A stretch of 64,000 nucleotides of DNA from Tupaia tana (GCA_026018925.1 JAKSZU010000004.1:12540964-12604963), one strand, 5' to 3'. Counted from the stretch's first letter, positions 21,643 to 33,683 are shown. A program made the numbers and translations. Notes: generated by a model not told the origin, from the letters alone.

Positions 21643-21869
21643 TGCCACAGGGCCTTGGTGGCGGCAGGGAAGGTTTTGGACCCAGCTCTCTCTCCTGCCT
21701 TCTTGCTCAGAGCTGAGGTTCCTGGGGGAGTGGGCCTGGAGGTGGGGCTTCGGGTCGTGGTGCCATGCACCGCCCCGTGGGATTGCTCGTGTGGCATGTA
21801 AAGCCGCCGCGAGGCCCCTGTCCTGAGATACAGAGCAGGAAGCCGCCCGTTTCCTCCCTTCACCCAACG

Positions 21870-21950
21870 TGTACATGCATGCACACACATGCACACGTGC
21901 ACATACACACATGCACACACACATGCACACACACACACGTGCACACCATG
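21870..21950 (+). repeat. (CA)n microsatellite, interrupted
   Basis: CACATGCACACA-type words from about 21870 to 21950, alternating purine and pyrimidine. Confidence 0.9.
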
Positions 21951-22399
21951 TGTCCAGTGCACCTGCTGCCAAGCCCAGTCACGTCACCCCAACGCTGTTT
22001 CAGACCCTGCCTCAGAAACGCTGCGTAAGCCCCTGACGTCTGCGATCAGGTGTCACCTTCACTGGCCTGGAGGGCGCCAGCAGGGCCAGGTCTCTGACTG
22101 ACTCGATGGGTGGACTTGCCTCTAGTTAAGCCAGTGCGAGAGGGTGCGAGTCCATACACAATGACAGCACCCGTGGCTGACCCCCTGTGGGAAGTCCGAG
22201 GGTCGTCAGACCTGACCTGAGTCAGAGAAGTCTTCCTGGAGGAGGTGCCCCAATTCAAGCCTGAAGAACTAGTAGGTGGCAGAGAGCTAAGTGGGAAGGA
22301 GAGTGGGGCAAAAAGAGGGGTGTGCAGGGGCCCCACAGTGGGAGTGCTGGGAGAACAGCTCAGGTAGCTCTGGGGCAGGGGCTGGCAGGTCTAGGGCGG

Positions 22400-22680
22400 C
22401 ATTGGGCATACAACAGTGCTCATGGTTGCAAGTTACTGGGCTACGCCAGCCCAGAGGGCATTACGGGAGATGGCTGAGGTATCAGGCACCTCGGTGCCGA
22501 GCTCATCACCACAGCTAGACCACTGCCAGGCACACAGTGGTTGCCATATTTCTTGGCTAAAGCAAAAGTCACATAAAGGAAAACTGCTGGAATTGTTGGC
22601 TTCAGGCATGGCTGGATCCAGGACTCGAGTGCTTCAGTTATGTCTCTTTCTCTCTCTTCATCTCTTGCCTGTTCCTCCTG
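22400..22680 (+). repeat. Ancient interspersed repeat, family not assigned
   Basis: 'gctggaattgttggcttcag', 'gcatggctggatccaggact' and 'tctctttctctctcttcatc' follow the layout of a common old mammalian repeat, seemingly the same family as 18545-18600 plus 19290-19470. No coding sense remains. Confidence 0.45.
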
Positions 22681-22699
22681 GGGTCATGGAGCTGCTGGG

Positions 22700-24900
22700 G
22701 GCCCTCCTGAGCGTGAAGCCAGCAGGGGCCCAGGGCAGTCTGGGTTGGGATCTGTCCCAGTACCAAAGGAGAAACAGCGGAGCCTTGGATACTGCACCAG
22801 AGAGCGTGAGCTCACCCCAGGACCGGGCCGTGAAGGGTCTCGGGCAGGAAGTACCGGGTCGGGCTTGGATTTCAGGAGCAGGAGGCAAGTGCCGAGACTG
22901 CAGAGAGGCTGGCAAGGAGCGCGTGGCCTCGCCCGCGGCTTTCCTGGCACACAGCTCTTCACCTGCTCTTCACCAGGCCCCACGTGGTGGAGACAGGTGG
23001 GAGTCAGCCTCCTCGTCACGCCCGAAGGAGCCGAGACCCAGAAATGCCACGTGACTGTCCACGGGCCACGCAGCGGTCGGGGCTTAGTACAAAGGCCTTT
23101 CCTCTTCTCCAGGCGGAGGCTGCCGAGAAGGCTGGGCCCCAGTCTGGCCGTGGCTTCTCGTGTCACGCCACATGACGAGGGGCTCCAGGACCTCTCCAGT
23201 GTGGGTGGAGCGAGGTGCTGAGAGGGGCTCGCCTTGTCCTCGGCCTCGCGGCCTGAGCGAGGCCCACCTTGGCTGTGTCCCTAGCAGAGGAGACCCGGGG
23301 CTCACCGAGGTGACTCGGCTGTCCCTCCCCCGTCCGCGCTCCCCAGCCCGGGCCTGCAGCCAAGGACCAGCTAAGATGTGTGTGGGATTGTGCCCTGTGG
23401 CCGGGCAGCTGGAGGGGCCGGCCCGGGGACAGGAAATAGCTGGCTCGGGGGAGCGCGTGTGGCCGGCCAGGCCAGTCTCCATCACCCGGCACCCTCGCCG
23501 AGGCCCGTCAATGGGTGTTTGAGCCTCACACAGGGTCCTTTGACAGCCTGAGCTGTTCGGGCCCACTGAGAGGGCCTGTCTGAGGGGGAGGTGGTTGAAG
23601 AGGGGGAGGCGGGAGAGGAGGTGGCCCGGAAAGAGGGCTGCTCGCGATGCCGACACCCGGCAGGTGACTCAGGCCAGGGCTGCTGGGGGCTATGCCGGCA
23701 GCAGGGACGGGCCCTGTCACTAGGTGACTCCTTCCTTCATGTCACCTCCACGGACCCCCGCGGATGCCTGCGGTCCGAGAGGGAAGGTGTTGCTCGGAGT
23801 CACGCGTGGCCAATCAGGGCCTGAGTTTGTCCCTCTGGTGCTTCCTGACCCACCTCCCCCTTTTCCCGGCACCCTGCACTTCCCAAGGCCCTCGTCAGCT
23901 CCATCCCGGGGTGTGCTTTCTGGGGCGGGTGCTGGCTCACGGCAACCGGCAGCCACAGGGGCATCTGGAATTCTGTTCCCAGGCACAGGCCACTGGAACA
24001 GGTCCCCCGCAGTTGCATCTCGGACTGGAGGGGCCTCGGAGGCTGCTGTCCCCCTGCGGCAGGTGCGGCCTCCTCCCTGGGCTCTGCCCCGCTGCGGCCT
24101 CCCCCGCGCACATCCCCTCTGTCCGGGAGAGGGGAGCAGGCAGCAGTGCCCCCGCCCGCCGAGCCAGGGCTTTAGGAAAATGGGTTCTCGCTCTCTGTCA
24201 ACTCCTGGCTCCACGGCTCTCCCTGCGCCCGGGGTCTCTCGAGGATGCGAGCGTGGCCAGCTGTCACCTGACACGGCCCTCCGTGGGACCCCTGCCCCCC
24301 TCCTCTCTGGGTTCACGGGTTTAGTACGAGGTGTGGATTTGACCTCTGATGGGCTGCTCATTTGTCTGTCTGTCCCTGTGTTTTCCACAATGTTCCTGGA
24401 GGGTATGAGCGGGGCATGCTGGGAACACAGAGGCGCTGGGCTCCCCGTCCTCGCCTCGGGGATGGTGGGGGACAGGAGCAGCAGCACAGCCTGATCAGTG
24501 CTGAGAGGGGCCGGGGGTACCGCGGCCTCCAGGCTGGGCCAGGGCAGACTTCCTGGAGGAGGTGATTCCTGAACTACGTTCGCTAGCCAGCTAGACAGGG
24601 AGGGGAGAGATTTCAGGTGGGACGTCCCCTAGAGAGGACTGAGGGGAACGGGAAGGGGCAGTGGCAGTTCAGAGAGGCAGTCTGTGCCAGTCACGGCCTG
24701 CGCTCTGACCTCAGCCCCCCTGCTATGAACGGGCTAACCACCTTGTGTCCCAGGACAGTCGAGGGCCGATGGTTGATCACGGGAAACGCATCGAAGGGGC
24801 CGTGTTCGGTCCGGAGAAACAGAATCCCTGGGCTCGGTGGCGTCGGCGGGGGGTGGGGGGTGGGGGGGGGGACAGCTCACAGACAACAAGAACCTGGGCT
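22700..24900. other. Intergenic, no gene seen
   Basis: GC-rich single-copy-like sequence. Paired 'gaggaggtg' words and purine-rich stretches are seen, but no splice-flanked conserved exon, no tRNA fold and no strong repeat. Open frames here do not resemble a protein known to me. Confidence 0.5.
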
Positions 24901-24929
24901 GCAGCCAGCCGGCGGCATTGCTGTGGCCG

Positions 24930-25200
24930 CTGAGAAAACCACTGCTGTGGCTGGCCATGGCGCAGCAGCTGGACTTCCACACGCCGACCGTAGTTCGAGT
25001 CCTGGGCCTGGTGGCTTGAAAGTCACACGGTGCATGTGTGCGCATGTCCGAGATCCCGGGAGGAGAACGGAGAAGGACTGTGGTGGGCCCTCACCTCGGG
25101 GAGTGATTCTCACCTTCCCTCTGTCTCTTTCTTGCTCTGGTGAGTGCACGTACCCTAAAGACAAAAACCTCTAAAAAAAAAAAAAAGAATGAAAGAAAGA
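24930..25200 (+). repeat. Lineage SINE, long class
   Basis: Plus-strand copy: tRNA-like 'gcagctggacttccacacgc', B box AGTTCGAGTCC, 'gcctggtggcttgaaagtca', body 'cgagatcccgggaggagaac' and an A-rich tail at 25173-25210 containing (GAAA)n. The 5' end is diverged. Confidence 0.8.
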
Positions 25201-25209
25201 AAGAAAGAG

Positions 25210-27485
25210 AATTAGTGCTGAGGTTGTTCAAGGTCTTTTTCATCTTTCCCTCATGCTCACAAGGTGGCTGCTGCTACTCCTGCAGCACATCCGTCTTCAA
25301 TGCAGAGCTCCCAGAAATAGCTTCCTCACCCCTCATTGGCTGGGATTGGTCATGTGATGCCTGGGGAGCAAGAGCTGCAGGGCTTGCACAGAGAAGCGGG
25401 AGTGGGGGTCTAGGCAGGTGCTGGGCTCAGAGGGCGTTTGGGAAGGCAGCACCCTCTCTGGGCCGAGGGCAGGAGAGAGTGCACCCAGTTCTGGGCCAGG
25501 CTTGCCTCCTTGTGCTGTGCGGGCGCACTGGGAGGCAGAGCCTACGGTCGTCTCCGTGCAGGAGGGTGGGGTGTCGTCTGGGGACACGTGGGGCAGGCGT
25601 CACCCGTTCCCCAGGTTCACAGGTCGGCCTCCCTGGGCGTTCCCCCAGATGAAAGTGCGCCTCCTTGTCCTGGCTGGGCTCTGGCTTCCAGGGCCCAAGA
25701 CTGAGAGGCGCACGTGAGGTGTGACCGGCGTGTGGCACTCAGACCACAGAGCCGAGGTCCGGACAGGGTCCCGGATGGGGTGAGCAACCAGCCACGTGGC
25801 ACCCACCTGGGCTGGCAGTGAGGAGGCCCACTTCGCGGGGTCTCAGGGTGGCCTCTGGGGAGGCAGTTGTGTCCCTCGGGCACCGTGGCCGTGCCTCCAG
25901 TCCCAATAAAGTGGCTCTGAGTGTCCAGACAAGCGGCTCTGGGTGGGAGGAGCTTTGAGCCTAGGCCTCTGTGGCCCTCGGCCTGCCCACTGCCCACCCG
26001 GGGAGATTTTGGAGCTAGCGCTTACATCCCAGGCATACTCCTGGGGCCCGGGGGGAACCCCAGGCAGCCTTCTCGAGCAGTCCGTAGGCATGGGCTGACC
26101 GGGGCACAGCAGCCAGGCTGCTGTACCGAGCAGGTGAGGGGACCCCGCCTGGGAGCGGGTCCATGGCTGCCTCGGTGGCCCGAGTGGCCTGCCCTGTGTG
26201 CTGGGCGGGGCAGCATTCCAGGCCGGGGCCAGCCTGGGAGCTCCACAGCCTCCCCTCGACAGCTCACAGCCCAGAGCCAGGAGCCCTCGGCCACAACCGC
26301 GACAGGCCCCATGACCGCCCCGTGGCTGGGAGTGTGGCTGGTGGGCGCTTGGGTTCCTACCAGAGGGCTTTGGGCAAAGCTGGTGTCCCCAGCTCCTCCA
26401 GGGAGGTCGTGTCCGTCTCGGGGAGTGTGGGAGGGACAGACTTAGCCTCCCTGGGGCCGTGTGCTCAGAAAGGCTGGGACTGGACAACAAAGCCCAGGGC
26501 TGCCCAGTGGCCCCTCGGGCAGAGCAGGGCCAGGCCGGGCTCTGGGTCGCCAGACCTCCCGGTGGCTTGCCCTGCCACCCTACAGGCCTTGCTGAAGAAG
26601 CGGGCGGGAGAGGCTGGGGGGCTTCTGCACACGCCTTGGGGGGGTCACGGCTGTCTTCATTCTCACTGGCCCTTGCACGCTGACCGCACTGACGTGACCT
26701 TTCTCAAACTGGACAGGCCGTCCTTGCCTGTCGATCCCCACTCTCCCTGCCCTCCTGCCCTCACTCTTCAACCACACCTAGCACCGTATCCTGCCTGCAG
26801 GAGGCCGGATGGCAACACAGCCATGACCTATGCCCTCGTGTAGCTCCCCTTATGAGTGGTGGGACCTTGGAATCTGAGGGGCCAGCCACTCCTGGGATTG
26901 GTCAGCCACAGGGCACAGCTGACTTTAGGGAGGGATGGGCGGGGTGGCCTGACCTAGTCAGATGGGCGCTGGGCCATGTTTCAGCAGCATGTCCTCCGGC
27001 TGGGACCACAGGGCCCTGGTGCCCATGGCAGGTCCAACCCGAAGGCTGGGGCTGCATCGTACCTGCAGTCCCGGTGACTCAAGGAGCCGAATCAAGGGGG
27101 CACGTCATAGTGAGGCCTAGTCTTACCGCAGGGACAGGGGGTTGGGCTTTCCATGAAGAGAGGGTCTGGTGTGAGGGAGATCAGGGCAGGGAGCCGGGGT
27201 GGCCTCTGGTCTTGTGAGTAGCCTGGGGCAACAACTAGGAAGGACTGGGAAGGGAGGGTTCAGGCCTCCAACATGGAGAACCGAGCCGTGCCTGTTGCTG
27301 GGGCCTGGACCCTGAGCCAGGAAGGAGCAGGTCTAGCCGGCCCTGGATCTGAGTGTGGGAGACATGAGCAGGAAGCCCAGCCCGTGGCACCTGGACTGAC
27401 TCATGGAAACACAAGGAATGCATTCGTGCTGGTTTCTGATGTGGAGTTTCTGGTAATTTGTTATGAAGCAACAGAGCACGAGCAT
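25210..27485. other. Intergenic, no gene seen
   Basis: An old repeat piece is likely at 25230-25390 ('cacaaggtggctgctgctac', 'attggctgggattggtcatg'). The rest is unremarkable GC-rich sequence up to about 27240, after which base composition becomes more AT-rich. Confidence 0.5.
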
Positions 27486-27493
27486 ACCACCCC

Positions 27494-27899
27494 TGTCCCG
27501 ACCCGGGGGACAGTCAAACAGGTTCCCTGGGGGAGGGAGTGAGAGATGGGACAAACACACGCACACACACACAGAGTGGAGACAATACGAGGTGCTGATC
27601 AAGTCTTCTTCTTCTTCCGTTTATTGAGGAAAAATGGCAAGTTATATACAGGCTGGTGGGCACCAATTGGTTGCCCGAAATGCAAATGAGATAGAACAGC
27701 ATGAACCAATCATTGGTGTGGGTGGATCTCTTCCGTTGCCTAGAAACCCAACCACTTCTCGGGGAGAACAGTTGGTCACATGATTTCTGAGAAACGGTTT
27801 GCTCAGTGAGGAAGTGAAGCCTAATGGTTTCCAAGATGGTGGATAGCTCAAGATGGCGGATAGCTCAAGATGGCTTCCGTATGCAGTGCCCTCCACACA
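27494..27899 (-). mobile_element. Solo LTR of an endogenous retrovirus
   Basis: On the minus strand the 406-bp element starts TGTGTGGAGGGC and ends GGGTCGGGACA, so it has TG...CA ends, and CCCC flanks both sides (27490-27493 and 27900-27903), a 4-bp duplication as made by gamma-type retroviral integrases. Inside, on the minus strand, are CCAAT-type boxes (27664-27670, 27705-27717), an octamer (ATGCAAAT read on the + strand at 27680-27687), a TATA-like TATATAA (27642-27648) and AATAAA (27620-27625). A 17-bp tandem unit (27832-27873) lies in the U3 side. No internal viral genes flank it, so it is a recombined solo LTR. The CCCC duplication is low in complexity, so the family call is tentative. 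Confidence 0.7.
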
Positions 27900-28469
27900 C
27901 CCCTTCCCGATTTGGAGGAAGGTTTCTTTTCTTCCTCCCTGAACTTCTAAGTGGCAGCAACAAATCTGAATTTGTGAAGTCTTGATGAATGTATGGAGAA
28001 TTCTGAGGGGAGGGTAAGGCAGGCATGCTAACCATGGCTGGGTTGTCTTCAAGGGCTCTTCTCATCTCCAGGAGCTCCGTGCTGAGGCTGAGGGGAAGTA
28101 TCAGTATTCCAGGCAGCCCAAATAGAGATTAGCCACCTTGGAAAGTGGGAGAGGAAATCCATTCTATTTTGCCAGCTGGAGGATTATCTTAAATTCAGAG
28201 CTCAAATCTTTAGAAGAGAAAACTGAAATTCCACTGGAAGCTGGTGGGCTGAAATCCATGTGTCACAAAGGAAGGTCATTCCATCAAGGAAGGTGGGTCA
28301 CTAAGGATGCACTGAGTGGGGTAGGGAGTGGGCATGTTCTCAGGTCACTGAACATGGTATACCTGGACGCTGTCACTGTCAGAGCCAGATGCCATGAGGG
28401 TCGTGAGCCCCAGTCCAAGAGGGCAGCTTTCCGTAGACAGGAGCATTTATGCTTTATATGGGAAGTGGG

Positions 28470-28575
28470 ATGAAGCTCGGTAGTTTATATCAGAACTACC
28501 TGGAGGGCCTGGAAATACAGACTCTCCTGGTCTGGAATGGAGCTTGAGAGTCTGTGCTGTTCTTTTGAAAAATGT
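28470..28575 (+). repeat. MER5-like hAT DNA transposon relic
   Basis: 'atcagaactacctggagggc', 'ctggaaatacagactctcct' and 'gagcttgagagtctgtgctg' resemble the middle of MER5-type non-autonomous elements. Ends are not clear. Confidence 0.4.
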
Positions 28576-28599
28576 AGTCAAATTTTATCCACAGTTGGG

Positions 28600-31000
28600 G
28601 GAAAGAGAGGGAGTGTAGAACAGAGAATAGTTTGCATGTGCATCTGGATGAAGACAGCTCGGTGCCTTGCAGGCCCCAGCTGGCCCAGGTCCTGAACGAG
28701 CCCCTCCCTCCTTCCCTTCCCTGGCCTCACCTGTCAGGGCCTGGTCTCTGCACCCAAAAAGCCCTCTGCATGTCCTTGTCCGGCACCGCCAGTCCTGAGA
28801 AAGTACCAGAGTGTCCTAGCTATTCGAGCTCCCCGAAAGCCATTCTCTGACAAGGACTTGGGTGCAGGCAGTTTACTGGGGAGGCGGTCCCAGGAGATGC
28901 GGTCGGAGGGGGTGTGAGGGGAGGCAGGAAAGGGATAAGGACAATAAAAATACATTGATTGGTGGGTCACCTCTGGATGGCGGGGGCTCACTCCTCCAGG
29001 GGACTCTCTGAGGACCAGGAGGTGCATCTTGGAAATGCTTGGTTGGGTGGGGACTGTGGTATCATCCAGGTTCCTGTCCCTGTGCGGCCTCAAACACCCA
29101 GACTGCCTTACCACCTGCTCTCTGTCCGCAGAGCTGCCTGCTGCTGCTATGGGTGAGCCGGACCCACAGGTGGACGGCAGGGCCGGGCGGGGCGTCCACT
29201 GCTCAGTCATGGTTCCCGGGGCCACCTCCACTCTCCCTTCCAGTGCTCGGTCCCCTTCCAGCATGACGGACAGGAGGCGGCATTCACCGGAGAGTGCTGC
29301 CAGCTGCCTGAGGGGTGCAAACTGAGCCCCCAAAGGTGTCTACCTGGGCAGACTCTGATTTTTAACAACCTCTCCAGGTAAGATGAGCGTCCCTCAGCAC
29401 CCGAGAGTCGGGGCTCGGCCTTGCCCCCTGCACCCCGGGATCCCCTCCTGTGCACGCAATGCCAGTCCGGGCGGGGCGGGGGCTCCTCCTGGCCCTGAGG
29501 CCTGCGGGCGAGTGACCCCTTGAGTGAGACCTGGAGCAGAACTGGATGCCGTTCTGCGAGAAGACGGACAGACAGGAGACTCGTTCTGTGGCAGGGAAGA
29601 GAGGGGGACAGAGGGAGCCAGGGCGGGCAAGGTCGGAGATGGCCAGGGGAAGGTGCAGGCGGCAGGCCGTGATGGGTCTGCTCGGCCCAGGCTGTGTTTG
29701 GGGCGGAGGTGGCTGGGAGGGTGACGGAGACGCTGCTGCTCGCCGGGGCCCACGCCCTCTCCTGGGCACCCAGGGGAGCCAGGCGGTGTGTTCTCATCTA
29801 GCAGCGAAGAGAGACGCTTGCTATCTCTCATCCATGTGGCCCAAGACGAAAGCTTTGGAAATGGGGGGCCAGCGAGGTGGAGGCATCTGTGGGCTCCCAG
29901 GCAGGAAGGCGCCCCTGCTCCTGGGCTGAGCAGAGAGGGGTGACACCTGTGTTAAGTCATCAGGACTTGGGGCGTGCCCGTTACAGCCCCACCTGCCTGC
30001 CCAGCGCCTGACGGCACGTGAAACGGGGCAGCGGCTGGCGTTCTCGGCGCACCCTCGCACCTGGGACGAGGGCATCTGGGGCCCGACCTCTCGGAAGGTC
30101 CTCAAGGAGCTGAAGAGGAGGGATGTCCCTGCAGGTGCCGCCCTGGCGACAGAACAGAGACGCAGACGCAGCTCGGTGTGACTCCAGAGCTCCGTCGCGT
30201 CGCAGGACTCCTGGGCCCGGCCGGCGCGCCGCTGCAGGGCAGCCTGGGCCACGATGCCGTGTGGACGGAGAGGTCTCGGTCCCCACCGTCCAGTCTCTCG
30301 GACTAGTACGCGGCGCACGTCCAGACAGGGCTTTCATGACCCATTTCTTAGGAGGAGAGAATTTCTAAAGTTTTAAAATTTCTTTCTTCATTAGCAAGAG
30401 AGACGCTGAGAGAGAGAGTCAGAGAGGCAGAGACGGGCACCCTGGACGCCGCGCTCTCCCCACAGCTCCAGCCAGCCCTGGTCCGGGGCATGTGCCCGGT
30501 GTGTTCAGGGAAGCCCCAATGTGAGCCCGGAGCCTTCCCCAGCCAGGCTCGCAGGGTCCTGCCGCAGCACCACCAGCCCCTTCCAGGAGAAACTTCCAGA
30601 AGGTGTGTTGGCTTAGCATCACAGTAAATAATAGTAAAAGGCGAATGTGGATGCAGCGGGACTGCGATGGCGGTGGTGAAGGTGGAGGGTGTGCTGCCCA
30701 GGACGACGCGGCCGCTTTGCCACAGGAGCGTGAGACAGCTAGGGCTGCCCTGTAGGGGGAGAACGGGGCGAGAGCCCGGCGTGCTTCCCACCGGGCCACA
30801 CCGCCCGGGGCCGCTTCACTGGCCACAGGCGCGCTCGTATAAAACACTGAGGGCTTGCTGTTCCTGGAGACCCGAGGTGTGGCACCAGGGCCCTTCACGG
30901 CGGTCTGTGGGACTCGCGAGCAGCCTTGGGCGGGCCCCCAGTGCAGTTCTCCTCTGGCAAACTCCGGACACACCATTCCCGAGTTTGAGTCCTGGGGAAG
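28600..31000. other. Intergenic, no gene seen
   Basis: Mixed composition. A diverged (GA)n-containing SINE-like remnant lies at about 30360-30440 ('gcaagagagacgctgagaga', 'gagagtcagagaggcagaga'). No conserved exon recognised. Confidence 0.5.
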
Positions 31001-31059
31001 CGTTTCACGTTCTAAAGCACAAATATTTATTTTCCTTCCTCAGTGTGCACCGAGCTCCC

Positions 31060-31320
31060 AGGTCTCTGCACCCGGCCCGGCCCCGCCGCGGAATGTCAGC
31101 GCCGCTGCTGGAACGCACAGCCTCCTGAAGACCGACCTGTGCCTTTCTGCGGCTCTGCGAGCGGCGGGGGGGACACAGAAGGGCGCTGTGCTCCTCGGGA
31201 GCCCACAGAACCGCCATTCAGGCCCGGGCTGAAAGGACCGTTTCAGAGTCCCAGCGGCCGCGGCCCGCAGAGCCGCGTCCCTGCTCCGGACACGGGCCTG
31301 GCCCTTGGGAGGGGGCGGCC
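31060..31320. promoter_or_regulatory. CpG-dense stretch between LAPTM5 and MATN1
   Basis: CG dinucleotides are closely spaced here (for example CCCCGCCGCGG near 31080 and CAGCGGCCGCGGCC near 31250), much denser than in the flanks. It looks like a small CpG island with no gene attached, about 2.4 kb upstream of MATN1. Whether it is a promoter is unknown. Confidence 0.35.
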
Positions 31321-32304
31321 ACCGCCCAGGTTATGTTTGCCGCTGCACCTTGATGAGGCCGGCGGCACTGTGCCTCTCTCCCCGCGAATCGGCCCCCCTG
31401 AACCCCGTGTGACCCCTCGCAGTCTGGGGGAAACGGAGCTGCCAGTATTTCCTTCTTTTCCTTCGTTTCTTCATTCGCTCACGGGATGCCTGGCACCAGA
31501 CGCCAGGTGCCAGGCCACCACGCCACCGCGCAGGGTCCCCGGAGTCCAGGGTGACTGTGACAGGCAAGACCCCTGCTCCGAGGGAGCTGGCACGCTCTGG
31601 GGAAGGCAGGTGACAGCGTACTGCTGGTGTAGGGGAGAGAGAGAGACCGTCACAGTGACCTGGAGGAGGGGAGCCCGCAGGGGTGCCGCGGGAGAGGAGC
31701 CAGGCTGTGAATCCGCGCAGGACTTCCGCCAAGTCGGCGGACAATACCGCCAGCGCTCCCGCCCTCTGACCCTGGGCGGAGGCCGGGCCTGCCCCGCCAC
31801 GCTTAGCTCGGACCCTGTGCTGGCTGCGGGCTGCGGGCTGCGGGCAAGCCCATGAGCCTCTCGGCCTCGGTTTCTTCCACCTGACAGGGGGGCCGCCGCC
31901 GTGGGTCTGCCAGCCCGCGGGTGTGGTGGGGAGGCACAGGGAAGAGGAGCGGCTGGGCCAGGAAGGACGCACCGAGGACCTTGTGTCACAGTCCCTACAT
32001 GTCCTCCTGCTCAGGCCGAGTGCCCGACTGCCGGGGGCCGCCTCTGCCCTCCCGCCTCCGCACATGGCTCGGGAGCACCTGCCCTGCATGACACACCGGG
32101 CCCAGAGAGGTGGGTCAGCAGCTCTGGTCACACAGCGGCTCAGAGCCTGACTCAGGTGGCCCAGCCAGGCTCCTGCTTTGTCCTGTCGAGGTGTGCCAGA
32201 GGGACCGCCCCTGGTCCCACCCCTTTAGTTCTGGGGTGGGGGAGACAGGGCGGGGAAGCCTGGGGAGGGCACCTGGGGAGAGGGTAAATACCCACAATAG
32301 AGGT

Positions 32305-32436
32305 GTGTGTACATGCCCACCTGTATCTACACACGTGTGTGCGTGTCACCCCTGTATCTGTATCTACGTGTGTACACGCCCACCTGTATCTTCACACGTG
32401 TGCGTATCATCCATGTATCTGTATCTGTGTGTGTAC
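32305..32436 (+). repeat. GT/CA-rich tandem repeat of about 65 bp, two copies
   Basis: The order TGTGTACAYGCCCACCTGTA, then an ACACACGTGTG-type word, then CTGTATCTGTATCT occurs twice in succession with few differences. Confidence 0.8.
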
Positions 32437-32498
32437 GTACAGCCATACACACGTTTACACACGTATAAAAATGAACAGATGTGACCACATGAATCTTA

Positions 32499-32799
32499 TT
32501 TATTTTTTAGGTTTTTGTTACAGGGCACATGTGCTTGCTGGAGAGACACAGCCAGAGACAGAGAGAGAAATCACCCCCCAGGAGTGGCCACACTGCACTC
32601 CCTTCTTCAATCTCCTCCAAGGATGTGGGGAATCAACCCCCGGGGGTGGCCACACTGCACTCCCTTCTTCAATCTCCAGGGACGTTGGGAATGCACGCAC
32701 ATGTGCCCGGCATGACTTTCAAGTGCCAGGTCCGGGACTCAAGCCGCAGTCAGCCTTGTGGGAGCCCAGCACCCTAACCGCCTTGCCACCTGCTGGCCC
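32499..32799 (-). repeat. Lineage SINE with a 62-bp internal duplication
   Basis: A minus-strand long-class copy. The stretch around 'gtggccacactgcactccct' occurs twice, at 32584 and 32646, making tandem 62-bp units (32571-32632 and 32633-32694). The head end reads GGGACTCAAGCC. This makes the copy longer than its relatives. Confidence 0.85.
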
Positions 32800-33502
32800 A
32801 GATCTTACTGATTTTACCCAGAGGCTTGTGCCATGTCCCGTATAACGCGTGGCTGGCAGAGGAGGCGCCCCCACCCGCTCGGCCCCAGACAGCACAGAGC
32901 CGGGAGCCAGGTCTGGGCGCAATGATCGACCTCAGGCCGGTGGCTGGGGCTGTCTGCTCCCTGGTTCCTCTTCTGGAGCAGGGGTCACAGGACTCGTGCT
33001 GTGCCGGCGCAGTGCTCCTGTCTCTCCCCGCCCAGAGGCAGGCACCGCTGTCCCCCTGGCTGCCAGCTGAGGAATCAGAGCCTCCCAGAGGCGAAGGAGC
33101 TTACCCACGGCCACGCGAGGAGTGAGCAGTGAACTGGGGGTGCCCTGCCCGCCTGGCACCTGGCCACCCCTGCTGCCTCGCGCTCACGAACAGCGCACGT
33201 GCACCCCAGTCTGGGCTCTGAAGAGTCTGCGGGGCAGAGGGTGGATGCAGGGACGGGTGCGAGCGGCCGCGGACGGCGGAGAGGGGAAGCGTGTTTAATG
33301 AGGAAGCCAGGTCAGAGCTGCAGGTGGGGGACTTGGGTGTGGGAGGAAGGTGCAGGGCAGGGCCGGGCTGGCACGAGGCCCCTGGACCCAGGGATGCCCG
33401 GGCTGGGGTGGCAGCTTCGTGGCAGCACAGGCTCCAGCCCCCGGAGGTGCCCCCACCCACCGAGATTTCCCGAATTCCAGCGGCTCAGGCTGCCTCTTCA
33501 GG

Positions 33503-33518
33503 CAAAGGGACCCTTGTG
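33503..33518 (+). promoter_or_regulatory. Inverted paired SOX-like motif upstream of MATN1
   Basis: CAAAGG GACC CTTGTG is two SOX half-sites facing each other, about 170 bp before the MATN1 start. SOX9 dimers bind such pairs, and SOX9 with SOX5/6 are established regulators of cartilage genes including matrilin-1. Function here is inference. Confidence 0.4.
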
Positions 33519-33618
33519 GTCGGCGGGGCCTCGGGAGGCCCGGCCAGGCGTGGCTCCCCTCCAGGCACACACACCTCCATTCAGCCTGGCCCCGCCCCTG
33601 GGGCCCACGGCAGCGAGG

Positions 33619-33627
33619 CTGATAAGA
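33619..33627 (+). promoter_or_regulatory. Weak TATA-like box of MATN1
   Basis: CTGATAAGA lies about 60 bp before the ATG, at a distance that would place transcription start near 33650. It is a poor TATA match and could equally be a GATA word. Confidence 0.25.
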
Positions 33628-33683
33628 CCGGACCCCGCCGGCCCCCACAGCTGCGCTGGCTGTCCACACACACCTCCAGAAGC

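Larger units (their letters stand above)
31330..33500. other. Intergenic upstream of MATN1, no gene seen
   Basis: Contains minus-strand MIR fragments at about 32090-32160 and 33030-33130 ('gagcctcccagaggcgaagg', 'agcttacccacggccacgcg'), a GT-rich tandem repeat (32305-32436) and a SINE (32499-32799). No exon recognised. Confidence 0.55.

Noticed and set aside
20706..21716. Long open frame of about 336 codons
   Set aside because: It is made of 16-bp minisatellite units with no stop word. All frames here are open and there is no splice or homology support.
31043..31855. Open frame of 270 codons in the CpG-dense region
   Set aside because: Arg/Pro/Gly-rich product expected from GC-rich DNA without stops; no homology or splice support seen.
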